This document shows, in pieces, positions 44,266 to 55,800 of a stretch of 64,000 nucleotides of DNA (position 1 is the first letter of the stretch; every line of letters begins with the position of its first letter). The DNA comes from Paramarasmius palmivorus. Taxonomy: Eukaryota > Basidiomycota > Agaricomycetes > Agaricales > Marasmiaceae. The stretch spans positions 62,001 to 126,000 of the forward strand of contig JAYKXP010000055.1 in the NCBI GenBank assembly GCA_037176845.1, in the 5' to 3' direction. The notes below the pieces were generated by a model. It did no database searches. It was not told the origin of the DNA and was given only the letters and a program-made list of their open reading frames with translations. Position numbers and translations under genes: made by a program.

Positions 44266-45352
44266 TTAGTGCATCGTCTGTCCTCAAGCTCGAGGAATCC
44301 AAAACCAAGACAGAGCAGAACGGATTCAAGCGAGAGTATGATTCATATTCTTCTACTACTCCATAAAATCATGGCCGTGTAAGTCAGATGCTTGAACATG
44401 AAAGATGCAAACTAAACGCTTTCACAGTCAAGAAATATAAAGGGCGTACACCACCCTCCTCTTACCATCCCAGTCGACCCTCGTCTGACAAAGATAAGGA
44501 GAAAATGGAACTCGAGATTAAGGAAGCACCGAAGGACCACAAAGAAGCGAAGAGACAAGTGGGTTGTCCAAGTCCCATCTACAGCTACCCCGAATCCAAC
44601 TCTTTGCTTATATCTAGGCTCTGATTCGCGATGGTTTCAAATGCGTCGTGACTGGGATATACGATCGAAGAGCACTTCAAATACCCGATATCAAGACAGA
44701 AGCAAAAAACAAACGTCATCCAGCTGGAACCGTCTACACGGAATGTGCTCCACATCGTGCCACAGTCTACTTATTTCAACATAACCACCGATCCCGATAA
44801 GGTGTGATCTATATCTCTACTACGACTGTTGATCTCATTGCCCCTCGGAAAAAGTATTCTGCTTCAGTGTTGGCCGTTCTAAAGCGTTTTGGGTATGACG
44901 TCGACCGCTTGAATGGTGAGAAGGTACATTCCCTTTTTAATGTCATGACGATGGAAAAGAATATACACGATGCGTTTGACCGGCTGGAATTGTGGTTTGA
45001 GGCCACGGTAAGCAGCCTTTTTTCTGTGGCCTGGACGAACAAATTGACTTAATTAAAACCATAGGAAATAAAGGATTGCTATCGCGTTGAAACCGTCCCT
45101 GAATACGATCCAGACAGGCCCCCGACAATCATGTTTACATCCACATCTGTCCTCCCTGCCCCTTCCCCAGAACTTTTGGCATTGCATGCGGCCTGTGCCA
45201 AGGTCGCGCATCTCTCGGGTGCCGCTGCATACATAGATGAGCTTGATGAAGATACGGATGACTTGCCTGTGTTGGCACATGATGGAGGGTCGTATGAAGT
45301 TTTTGAACAACGCTATCCTTCGTTCTTTAGGTTCTCTCCCCCCTTTTATTGA

Positions 45353-45872
45353 CGTTGGTGCGGGAGACTGGTCATGTGGGTTAGCTAGAGATTTGAAGGC
45401 GCCTGTTATGTACTGTACTGGCAGTTAATAGCATTGTTCCAATGTAGTCGGCTTTGTGGACTCCAGTGTCTATAATCCTTTGGAGCGCTACAGGTGCTGC
45501 GATACGAGGTTGGAAGTGGCCAATCCAGACCATCTCTACGCACATAAGTGTCTACAATTCGAGCCTTCTTCCCCGCTACGTTCTCAGATCGGCGCATACG
45601 ATAAATACGTCCGCGACTCAACCCTGTTCAGGTCGTAAGGTTTTACGAATCCTAAGTACAATGGGAATGTGAGTATTTGGACACTTAACGCGAAAGGAAA
45701 ATGGCGCATACTATATATTCATAATTCGTTACATTATATCAGGGGCAGTAGACTACAGAAATGCAATACACTATACTACAAGCACTAAGGTCCATTGTGC
45801 GAGTCCGCATCACTAATTGTACGAGTTTTGGAGGAATGTTCTTTGAGATTTGAGCAAGTCATCGAAAGCACT
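45353..45872. other. HNH 3' flank, related to 42449-42845
   Basis: Includes a stretch (45560-45660) whose TTCTCAGATCGGCGCATACG and TTTTACGAATCC parts recur in the two upstream relics. 45719-45788 recurs at 42759-42845. No intact gene. Confidence 0.45.
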
Positions 45873-46936
45873 TCAATAGGTACCACAATAATAAGGATCG
45901 TTCGAGATGGTAAATTCTTCGCCCATATTGCCAGAATCACCGAAAACTAAAAGGACAGGGGGTAAGCACACTTCGATCATGATATAGAAACTACGTCACT
46001 TACGAGTAATGGAGAATAGTCAGTACCCGGCTCGACGTCTGGGACAACAACTTCGACGTATCCAGTTGTCAAGCTAAAGCTCTGAGGAGGCTTGAGGTAC
46101 CCAGCTAAAGAAAAAGAATTAGTACATATGTAACTAGTTTCGTTCGATTTGGAATAGACTGACCTTTTGATGGTCGTCCGCCCTTGTTCAAGAGAACCGC
46201 CGCGCCGTTAGAGATGAGTTTCGGCTGGTCGCATGTATCCCTGTAATCGTTTCACTTAGACACAAGGCACGTTCATAAAACACGCGATAAACGCACCAGG
46301 TAACATTGACGACACTACCGACACACCAGATTGTGCCAGTAACAGGGGATGTGATGTGCGGATTCCAGACGTCACGAGCTTCAAGCGAGTCTCTCTTCGC
46401 GTATTCGGTAGGGGTCGTAATGCGGAAGTGAGGACTGCGGTTATCGGAGCTTCCAAAGACTAAAGTGCATATCGATGAGATGAGGTAGTCACTTCACAAG
46501 ATGAAACGCACGAGTAATGGAGTAATCGTCACAGGGTTCCACCCATGGTACGGTGATCTCGACCCATCCTTGACGAAGGTCGAACCTCGAGCCAAGAAGA
46601 CTGAATAAAAAATTTAGCAAGAGCTGAAGATAGTGATACGAGCACGCGTACCATCTGTGGGTATGTCACCCTTGTTCAGCTGTACCAACGTTCCACCACT
46701 GATGCGTTCGGGTGCGTCCGACGTGTCCCTATAGATGCGTTTCAGACATCAGAAGGCCAACAAGACAACTCCTCGACTTACCAAGTAACATTAACGCAAG
46801 TCCCTGAAACCCAGGTGGTCCAGGCGTTCGGTTCAATGATTCGGGGACTCCATGTATCTCTCTTGACAGGAGAAGCATCGACGAACAGCGCCAATGCGGC
46901 AATAGCAGTGCTGATTATAACGTTCTTGAAGAGCAT
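45873..46936 (-). pseudogene. Two-domain secreted Kre9/Knh1-like protein with one-base deletion
   Basis: Signal peptide (MLFKNVIISTAIAALALFVD) and first Kre9-like domain (NVTW, DTSDAPERIS) closely match the gene at 41.4-41.9 kb. The exon continues past that gene's stop (TPTEYAKRDSLEARDVWNPH) into a second full domain (CVGSVVNVTW, DTCDQPKLIS, GYLKPPQSFSLTTGYVEVVV, VFGDSGN). It ends at the stop in 45873-45875. Within domain 1 one G is missing near 46583-46586 relative to the paralog (CGAGGTTCG against CGAGGGTTCG), which shifts the frame in the FDLRQGWVEI segment. The rest, including all intron sites of domain 2, reads well. TATA at 47007-47013. Tandem duplication of the domain is clear; current coding ability is doubtful. 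Confidence 0.7.
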
Positions 46937-47737
46937 AGTAGTCGTGAAGAGGATCGTAAAAGGCGTAAGTGGGAATGAAGGGAAGAGGAAATGATTGACG
47001 CACCCATTTTATACCTCAAGGATGTACCGTCGAGGTGAAAGACCGCCGTGGTGTGATCGAAATACTTAGGTACATCCGACGTATATTGGTCACCGGGCTA
47101 TGTCATTACTCTCGGATTCGGAAGCCGGATTTTATTTTCAGGACCCGAACGTCCGTTCCTCCGCTTGTCGATCCCTCGATCCCCTGTAAGTGAACTGTGA
47201 CGCTAAATTCTGCAGCTATCATAGCAGAAAAATGACCAGCGAGGCTCGTCCGCGTCGAGAGATCGTTGAATTTGAGTGTGACTGCGAGCTTGATGGTCTG
47301 TGGAACCGTCGAGAATCTTTTGGAGCGGCAAAAAGTGACCGATGCTGTACATTCATGAAGGTTTGGACGGGTGTGCCAATCATAGCCTTCGGACCACATC
47401 CTCAGACGGTTCCAGAAATTTTGGAACATCGGAAACATTGCCTCATGCCCTTATCGTCAGCAACAGGAACTCCGAGCTCAATGGTAACATCTAACCGAAA
47501 TGCGTCCGTAACACGCTAAATGTGTGGTTAGTGGTAATCCAATCCATTACAATGATGTCTGCTCACAATGATCATGTTCTGGCGCGAACTTGAGATTTAG
47601 CGGCTTCCGCTTGGGGTACCAATGCACACGTTCATAGCTCATATCGACAAGGCTTGCACAAGTTTTGGCATTTGAAGGGACATAAAATACTTATAAGGAT
47701 CTAAATCCACCCTAAAATTCCAATATTGGTATACAGC
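46937..47737. other. Promoter copy and spacer
   Basis: The first 200 nt match the promoter at 41.95-42.15 kb; 47290-47580 more loosely resembles 42330-42480. No gene. Confidence 0.5.
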
Positions 47738-48303
47738 TCAGTTATCTTCCTCTTCACGAGCGACGATATGGAAGAATGGGCTTCCTATTGCCGGAATCAC
47801 CGAAAACTGCCTTAATCATGAGCACAACGCGACGGTAGCGAGGAAGATTCAAAAACGCACGGGTGATAGAGTATTCTCCTGGCTCAATACCATACCACGG
47901 TACTTCAACCTCAGCAAAGCCCAGTTTGATATCGAAGCCGTCAGAAAGAACGCCATCTGTTTTGTTCGTCAGGGGAACTCTATGCACGCTAATCGAAACA
48001 CTGACATTCGTAACTTGGGATAGGACCACTTCTGTTGTTGAGTTGGATTCCCATTAGGGTTGGTGACTGGTTCCGGCGGGTTTGAGTTATCCCTGAGAAT
48101 TGGTTTCAGGAGTTACTGGCAGAAGAATCCATACTCCAATGAACGCACCAAGTCACGTTAACCAAGTCACCAATCCTCCACACAGTGTTCTCGTCAGGCA
48201 AAATGATTGGAGGTGCCCATGTAATCCTCTTCTCCAACGGACTCGCGCTAGCAAAAGTAGCGAAAACCAACAGCGAACCAGAAATGCAGGTCTTATAGTG
48301 CAT
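47738..48303 (-). pseudogene. Kre9/Knh1-like relic
   Basis: Starts MHYKTCISGSLLVFATFASA with SPLEKRITWAPPIILPD, then NVTW and NSNPPEP, nearly the same as the intact-looking gene at 49.2-49.8 kb. Relative to that gene two bases are missing after the NPNG region in exon 2, and one base is gained in the last exon. There the end becomes RKPILPYRRS and the expected acidic EEE ending (stop at 47738-47740) is lost. The middle exon (SDGFDIKLGFAEVEVPWYG) is intact. Two independent shifts argue for a pseudogene. Confidence 0.7.
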
Positions 48304-49230
48304 TGTGGTCGAATGAACGTGGGTGAACCAGGAAGATGGTAGAGAAGGAAAGAGAGACGTTCAATGTGCGCAATTTCTCCATCGTCTGATCCCACAGGGT
48401 CGTTAAAGAAGCGTATCCAGGCTTGGCCAGGTGAACTATCGCCGTGATGTCCATATGCTCTCCATGACGAAACGAATGGGAAATTGGAGAGTTGTCGGTT
48501 GTTGTCGGAAGTTTGATTCGGAGATTTTGACGGCCTAATGTGTCTTCTGTCTTCCTGAGTTCTGGCCTACTGCTATGGGTTGGATGGAGGTGAAGATGAA
48601 GCTAGACGAAGACGGTCGAGAAGGATGAAAAGCAAGCAGCCTGTTCAGATTAGGCTATAGTACGCGTGAAACTGCCGCCGGCAGTCTCAAATGAGGGAAG
48701 ACTGTGCATCGGCAGCGTCGCAACGAGCAGTTCCGTGCTTCATGTTCAAACGTTCAAGCTTTCAAGCTCAAGGCCTAGGGTTTACGATACACGGAAAAAG
48801 GAACAGAGACCGCAATAATTCAAATACTCATAGCGTGCTAATGTCCAAACGAAAGTCTGCATTCAGCGCAGCTACGCGTCCAATGCGTCCCTTATGTAAA
48901 GATGCTCTTGAACATGCGGTAGTAGTACCCTTTGCCGACCTTTGGGAACGAGCTCTTGTTTCGCAGATAATTTGCTTCATGACGACCTGACACCTTCCTG
49001 TCTAGCGGCCTCCTACTCAGCTTTCCCAGATCATTGCATGCACTAAAGGATCAGTCGGTGTATCCATCCGTTAATGCGATTCGAATATGGCAATAGACGA
49101 TGCAGTCCTCACATCGCGGGCACCGGTGAAACATAGCCCAAATTCAAATTAGCAGAGTGTGTGCTCGAGAATCATATGCCTGTTACAAGTGTCCATATCC
49201 ATCCTAGACTAGACCAGATCGCCAACGTGC
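48304..49230. other. Intergenic, no gene supported
   Basis: Spacer between two related Kre9-like units. No coding frame with support. Confidence 0.4.
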
Positions 49231-49794
49231 TCAGTAACCCTCCTCCTCGCGAGCAATAATGTGGAAGAATGGACTCCTGTTGCCAGAATCACCGAATACT
49301 ACAACAAGATTGAGTACAGGGCAGGTTTGAAAAACGGCGAGACGCACAAGTGATAGAGTATTCTCCCGGCTCAATACCATACCACGGAACTTCGAGCTCA
49401 GCAAAACCTAATTTGATATCGAAACCCTCAGAAAGGATGCCATCTGATCTAGTCGTCAATAAGAATTCAAGCGTGCTGCTTCAAGACACCGACATTCCCA
49501 GCTTGGGATGGGCCCAGTCCTATTATTGAGCTGTATTCTCCCAGTAGGGAACGTGAGGGGTTCCGGTGGGTTCGAGTTATTCCTAAGTACAGGCAAAGAG
49601 TTAGCGAGTGAAAACACCTCTGGGCTTCGACAAACGCACCAGGTCACGTTAACCAAATCTCCAATCCTCCATATAGTGTTTGCATCAGGCAAGATGATTG
49701 GAGGTGCCCACGTAATCCTCTTCTCCAGCGGTGTTGCACTAGCGAAGGCAGTCAAGGTCAAAATTGCACCAGAGATGCAAGCTTTGAAATGCAT
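49231..49794 (-). CDS. Secreted Kre9/Knh1-like protein (about 138 aa)
   Basis: Exons 49794-49640, 49582-49490, 49448-49348 and 49298-49231 join in frame to 138 residues. Signal peptide (MHFKACISGAILTLTAFASA), TPLEKR processing stretch, NVTW, NSNPPEPLTFPTG, SEGFDIKLGFAELEVPWYG, LFGDSGN and an acidic end (AREEEGY). The second intron uses a GTGTCT donor and is only 41 nt, so that junction is less certain. Best-preserved member of the pair with the relic at 47.7-48.3 kb. Cell-surface or secreted protein; no enzyme activity is known for the family. Confidence 0.7.
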
Positions 49795-50303
49795 CGAACG
49801 AAGGTGGGTGTGGCAAGGATAGTTATGATAGAAGAGGGTCCGCTTATTCCACGGTAACGGGGTCGTTTAAGAAGCGCATCCAGGGTGAATCGTCCTGATG
49901 TCCATATGGTACATGCTCTCTCAGACACCAGTGGGAAATAGCAGTTGTCGGGACTGGGAGGTTTTGATAATTCCGGGTTTTACGATGCTCGACACTCGCT
50001 TCTTGCCTGGTCCTGGGCGCAGTTTGTAGCTGAAGGTACACCGTGGAGAAAGGAAAGTTACTGTAGGCCAAGGGTTAGCCCGAAGTCGGGTCACGAAGTT
50101 TTCGGGCCGCTGGAACCGGCAACGAGACTGTTGAGCTCCTCAGAGGAGTGGATATGTACACATGAAATGTCTACTATACAGCTAAAACAAGGTAGATTGC
50201 ATACAAGAATTGAAGCGAAATTAGGATTAGAACGCGCGATGTGCTACTATCTGAAGATTTGATTCGCGCACTTGGCGGAAGCTACCCACAAGTTGTCAAG
50301 CTC
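49795..50303. other. Intergenic
   Basis: Promoter of the Kre9-like gene and 3' side of the P450 gene. No gene seen. Confidence 0.4.
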
Positions 50304-52463
50304 CTACACATCCGAAGCATCTCTTATCATGCTCTCTGAGATCCCAACGCGCAGTCTGAATTTGCACTTTATTTGAGGTGGTATGCTTCAGCAGAAAAAA
50401 AATGAGTGGTCTTGTAGATCAAGAAATTCCCAAAACTTACCTGACAAGATGGCTACTATACTCTATCTTGCCCTTATCAAGCGGCTCCCCAAATTCGTCT
50501 AGGCCATCCACAATATCGTAGACGCTCAGAACAGAGGTAATAGCCATCCATAGGCATTCCTTCGCAAAAACTACCAAAGTTGAAGAAAGTCAGGACAGAA
50601 AGGATCTTAGATCGAAAAGGACCGACCTCTTCCAGCACAGCTTCTTCTCCCAAATCCGAATGCAACGTCCATCACACCACCCATATTCTCATTAAGCCCG
50701 TCCTCAGTGTCGTTCAAGAACCTCTCTGGCCGGAGCTCATCAACATCCAACTCGTAAAGGTCTTGGTCATGCATCACCGCCCAAATATTCGGCGCGACGA
50801 CCGCTCCTTCGGGAATGAAATAGCCTTGGTAAACGTCGTCTGCATTTAGACGATGAAAAGCTCCCAGTGGCGTAACAGGTGCCCATCTAAGTAGCTCAAT
50901 TATGAGAGCTTCGATGTATGGTATATGGTCGGAAAAAGTCGGTAAAGAGCGTCCAGTGTTCTTGAGCGCTGCATCGATAGCTGCTTGGGCTTTCTTCTGT
51001 ACCTCAGGATATAGAAGCATAGCAAGAACAAAGGAACATGCCGCATTGGCCGTCTGATAAACATCATCGTCAGTGCTTTCTGTCGTCTTAATGGGTATTA
51101 AACTAACAGGGTCGTAGCCAGCTGTGAAATTCGAATAGATGAGACACAGAAAAGGAACTGTCACGCAAGATTTTCGTACCAAAAAACGATAATCCGAAGG
51201 TATTTCGCCATTCCTCGATCACTTCCTCTTTGTCAAGGTCGTGATCTTCAAGCGAGCTCAGCAGACGAGAACAAACAGCTGGCATTGCTGTTCCTTTCCG
51301 CTATCGCATATTTTTCTTAGTCTCAGGTCCAGTCGTAGTTACACGCTGGGATTTACTCACTATTTCATTTCTCACGAAATCGAAGGGCTTTCTGATGACC
51401 TCGTCCAGGAGTTGTTTTCCGTGAGCCGCCTTCGCCTTATACCTCGCGCCAGGGAACCATGTAGGTAGGTACTCAAAGATCGGCATGGCATCCACTTCGT
51501 AAAACGACAGGTATCAGACAGGCACAGCATGAGAATGGGTTCCTTCGTACCAAGAAAGTCTTCTGGATCCACCTTATCTGCGACGAACTTGGTCAGCTCG
51601 CGTATCAGACTGAAGTAACGTTCATCCGAGTCTTTGGGTGCAATTCCATATGTGACAGACATGATTGCTTCGCAGGAGAATCTGTCAAGGAGTTGTTAGT
51701 ATGCGCCCTTTATGAAAATGGCGACATACAGGTGGATGTCTGCACATGGTCCCTTGTTTCCAAAAGCCGCACCAACAAGTGGCGTGAGGCGGAGAGAAGA
51801 TGGGTATGTCGGTAAGTGTTCAGTTCGACGGTGTCAAACTGTTGCTTGAAAAGTTTCCGAGTGCCTGAGCGCTTGCGGTTGAGATGCTTAAATTTGTGGC
51901 ATGCGAATAGAGGAGCATACATTTGAAGCGTTCGCCATAGTTCTGGCACGACATCATTCGATTCGGAGTCCATGCTATGACGAGCTGGGTTGAGAAAAGA
52001 ATGAAATCACATTGAGGATAGCGGCTACTTCTCGAAGATAGTTGGTTTGGGCCTGAAATTGGAACGTATGAGAAACGATCGAGGGGCAGCTTCGAGCCCG
52101 TACCTGTCAGAATAGAGAGCGAATCGCTTTCCGAACAGTTCTTGAATATCCTCGAGCTTGTTGAGAACGACGAGCGTCGCGCCCGGAATACGCAATGCAA
52201 CGATACCCGAGTCTAAGAGAACCAACAATGTCAGTCGTGACCGCGCTAGTGAACGGACGGCAGACATACTGTATGTTCGGCTCCATTCAACGCAGGCCTT
52301 CCATGGGTGCTTGGTCGGAAGATCGAGGACGTTCCCAATGAGAGGCCACCCTTTAGGTCCCTGGGGGGTAGTTCCTGAGCGCGCTGTCTTTTCTCTTGCG
52401 AGAAAAAAGCAGGCAAAAGGTCGCAGTCAGAAGGAGAACCGCAGTGGTACTTAGCCCGTACAT
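50304..52463 (-). pseudogene. Cytochrome P450 with apparent frame disruptions
   Basis: N-terminal membrane anchor (MYGLSTTAVLLLTATFCLLF) and a Pro-rich hinge lead into GPKGWPLIGNVLDLPTKHPW, the RTYNSGIVALRIPG strands, ERFK...RKLFKQQFD (C helix), EALIIELLRW (ExxR), LRPERFL and the heme loop FGFGRRSCAGRG. It ends with KCKFRLRV and a stop at 50304-50306. Multiple introns of about 50 nt. The membrane anchor and GPKGWP are in different frames because of an extra G in the run at 52361-52370. The exon pair around 52010-52060 also fails to keep phase. The I-helix reads ESTDDD instead of the AGxDTT pattern. Family role: monooxygenase at the ER membrane with a reductase; substrate unknown. It is probably decayed, or the sequence has indel errors. 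Confidence 0.75.
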
Positions 52464-52843
52464 GAGCGTAGGACGAAGTGAGGTCAGTAATGCAAAAGGC
52501 TGGCATATTTAACGGATTGCCATTTCTTGGAAGTCCGGGAGTCCAGTCTCCAGATGTTAGCTTCCTCCACTAGGCGTCGCACTAGGGATCCACCTTACAT
52601 GTAGCCGAGACCTGCTGAAAGATGAGTCAAACGAAGCTGCTATTCAAACGATTGAAATCAATCATCTGGGGATAATCCTATCAATATGGCGACAGAAATT
52701 GTTAGGGGTTCAGCGACGACTGAATAGAATCGTGGAGTCTGTGAGAATGAATATCGTTGTGAAATCAATCAATTGCGAAGTCTCTTGACTATCTTCCTCC
52801 ATTCAGATTGGCTAGTACACATGTCAAAAATACACAAAGTAAA

Positions 52844-55800
52844 TCAAACAACAAACATGATTTTTCTCTTCTTCGGCGGGCTCATCTCTTGAGCGCCCTG
52901 GGATTGGGGCCTCTTTTGACTGGAGCCAGGAGAACCAGTTGGACCAGCAACAGGGTTCAATGAGTCGGGGAGGAATTCGAATCGTTGGCTTCTTGATCCC
53001 GCTGACGACACGCTCGGCAGGTCGTGCAGAGGTGAGAAGAGGTATGTTGAGCAATGGCATATTATTGTCGCAGTTACTGGTAGATAAGAACTTGGGGTTC
53101 TAGAGCCAAGGAGATACTATAAGTGACACTAATGGTTTGCCGCATTCAGAAACTCACCGCGATGAAGTGTCTGATCTCCACTTCTTCAAGGGGAAGCTTC
53201 GGGACCTTGCTTCCCCGAGGCTGCTTATGCGTCCTTTTCCATTCCAGCATCTTTTCTTCAGCGGTTCCCCGTATCGCAAGCGTTTTGACTAATGATAAAA
53301 GATCAACATTACAAACAAACGATTCGTGTACCGGTCCCTTACCATGTACGGGGCGTGACTGTCCAATACGATGAGCACGCTTGATAGCTTGGGACTCCAC
53401 ATCTGCCTGCCAAACCGGTTCGCAGAATATGACCCTGGAAGCTGTCACAAGGTTCCTGTAGTTGGGTCAGCAAAATCAGGCCTTTGACTCTAACAGATAA
53501 CGAAAACCACTCACAATCCTCGCGCTCCGTGTTTCAATTCCATCAAGAAAACGCGATAGAGGTCCGAGGTCTCGAACGTGAGCACAAACTGCTCTCTGAC
53601 TTGTTGGGGCACTTGAGTAGTGAATCTCAAAAACTTGACGCCGGCCAACAGTAATCCTTCAGCGATATGGGCCAATGTCAACTCGGACTCTGAAAAGATC
53701 AAGAATTTCTCGTTTGGAGAATATCTAAGAACCTGGACAGTAAGGGTCAACTTGTGAACAGAACCCATGATATATTCGTAACTTACATCGTCAATGATAT
53801 AATTCAACTTGCTTGAAGCCGAGGAAGAAACGCGAATGGGAAATATGGAAGGATGTGCTAATCGCTTATCCATTGCAGCGTTGGCCTCCGCGTTCCGAGA
53901 AGCAAGCATGTGAGACGCGTCCCCCATATCCACATCCTCATCCAGTTCTAGACGGTTCAGCGAAGAGCGAAGTTCCGCTTCCATCTCCTTGATGATAGCA
54001 TTTGACGTATCTATCTTGGAAGCATCGGCAACCTTCTTGTCGTTGTTGTTCCTCGCGAGATGGACTGCCTCGAGTTGGTGCTTTCCTCGGTTACCCTTCC
54101 CTTTCTTCTCCATGCGTCGCTCGTGGTTCTACTCGTCGTAGCATCTGCTCGTGAGCGTATTCGCGTCCTAGAGCCGCCAAGATATCTTCAGACTTCAGTG
54201 GATGTTTGAATGCCAAGGTTCGAAGATGAAACAAATGGTCGGGGTGCATGAAGGCCGGTGTATAATGGGCGGGACCGCTCAAAAGCGACCAGCTTTCAAA
54301 CATAGACGGGGCGATGTTGAGAACACGGAATGGCACATCCTCGTATGTCTGCATCTTTCTCCAAAGAGTGTCATCACAGGCCGCCTGACTTTGGGGGAGT
54401 CAGTCTCGCTGACAGTCGAATAGGAATAACAACGTACACGTGAGAGAAAGCTTCCTCTGCGAGCTTAATGTCCGACTCTGGTACATGGGGTTTGTTTCTC
54501 AGGTGCTCCAGGGTCTTCTGAGAGGTTTTTTGCAGTTCGACAACATTGTAGAGTTCTTTGTCGATGGACCAAAACAGGAGCCTGAAGCGTGTGAGTTCTC
54601 AATTATCATGGGAAGCGTTCACAGATTGCTTACTGAGACATGTTCTTGACAGTTAGCTGAAGGAACTCATTGTTCTGGGTAGTAACGTTAAGTTTCGCTT
54701 TGCAACAAATAGCAAAGAATGCACTTGCCTTCGGGTGAAACATGTAATCCTCGTCCTGTCGTTCTGAATCAACGGCATTGATAGCAATTGCAGCCTGAAG
54801 AGCATTGTACGATTTCACAGCGTAGGGATCAAGGTCTAGGAGAACGCTTTCATGACTGAGTTTTGGCAGGATAGCCTCACGCTCGACATCTTCAATCCTT
54901 TTGGGAAGCCTCAGTATTCAGCAAAGGAACAAGTAGGAGGATATCCTCACCGGTGGCGAACCATCGTTGTCGACATTAGCTGGATGAACATCTTGATCGC
55001 TCCTGGTCGAGGACCCTTGGGATCCAAAAGTGCATCTTTGATGCACGTCTTCACCATCCGGATATCGGCCAGGTACTTCATCCCAACAAAGTGAACCAGC
55101 ATGTTTAACAGCCTCTGGATATCGTCCGCTTCGGTCCAAATCCGTGTATAGTCACTCTCCACGTCATCCAAGTTAGCGCCATCGCCATCGTCTGGAACTT
55201 GAAAAGCGCTTGATGATAACTCCGCTATGTCTACGTCTGCGACTGACTCCTCTGACCGGCTACCAAAGCTCAGGCCGAGAAGGTTTGTGGTAGGTGTACC
55301 AGTCACGATCCACCGACTGTCTACGGAGAGCAGCTTTGCAAAGGGAGTGACCCTGGTGCTGAGAGATGCAGAGACGTGACCTTCGTCGATAACAAGACGT
55401 TTCCAGTGGATTTGTAGAAGAGGCGAGATTTTGGGGTTCGTACACTTGCAATTTGGTAGACGTGAACCGGGAAATTCAGAACACTGACAGAGTCTGTACC
55501 TGCATGCTTTGACATCTCTCTTGTTGTACTCCTCCGAAAACCCTGTGATGAAAGATGTCAGTGTCACGGCGTTGTTAAAGTTTGACCATCGATTCACTTG
55601 GATAAGTCATCAATACAATCTGGGCAAGATGTTAACACTGCGCGACTGAACAGCAACAATGACCTACATCATACGCTGTTGCTAGTTCGCGAGCCGCTGG
55701 CAACTCCTTTTTGTTGCGGGCTATGAAAACCCTCGGCGACACCCCGCAATGTTTTTGTATCTCACGATGCCATTGCGTAAGAATGTTGGCCGGAACGATG

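Larger units (their letters stand above)
43934..45352 (+). pseudogene. HNH_2-type nuclease relic with insertion in intron 1
   Basis: Exon 1 (43934-44067) starts MTALPQDNPSVKGLRATALS. Exon 2 (44388-44558) encodes MLEHERCKLNAFTVKKYKG and a Lys/Glu-rich stretch. Exon 3 (44618 to about 44800) carries the HNH core: ALIRDGFKCVVTGIYD, then TECA. Exon 4 begins YSASVLAVLKRFGYDVD and contains the FNVMTMEKNIHDAFDRLELW part. The last exon begins EIKDCYRVE and ends at the stop in 45350-45352. This is the HNH_2 layout common in mushroom genomes; function unknown. One extra C at 44750/44751 shifts the frame exactly at the conserved C-A-H motif. Intron 1 is swollen to 320 nt by a repeat and a copy of the exon-1 tail. 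Confidence 0.75.

Noticed and set aside
20257..52463. Terpene biosynthetic gene cluster (synthase plus P450)
   Set aside because: The two genes are 29 kb apart with unrelated housekeeping genes between, and the P450 looks damaged.
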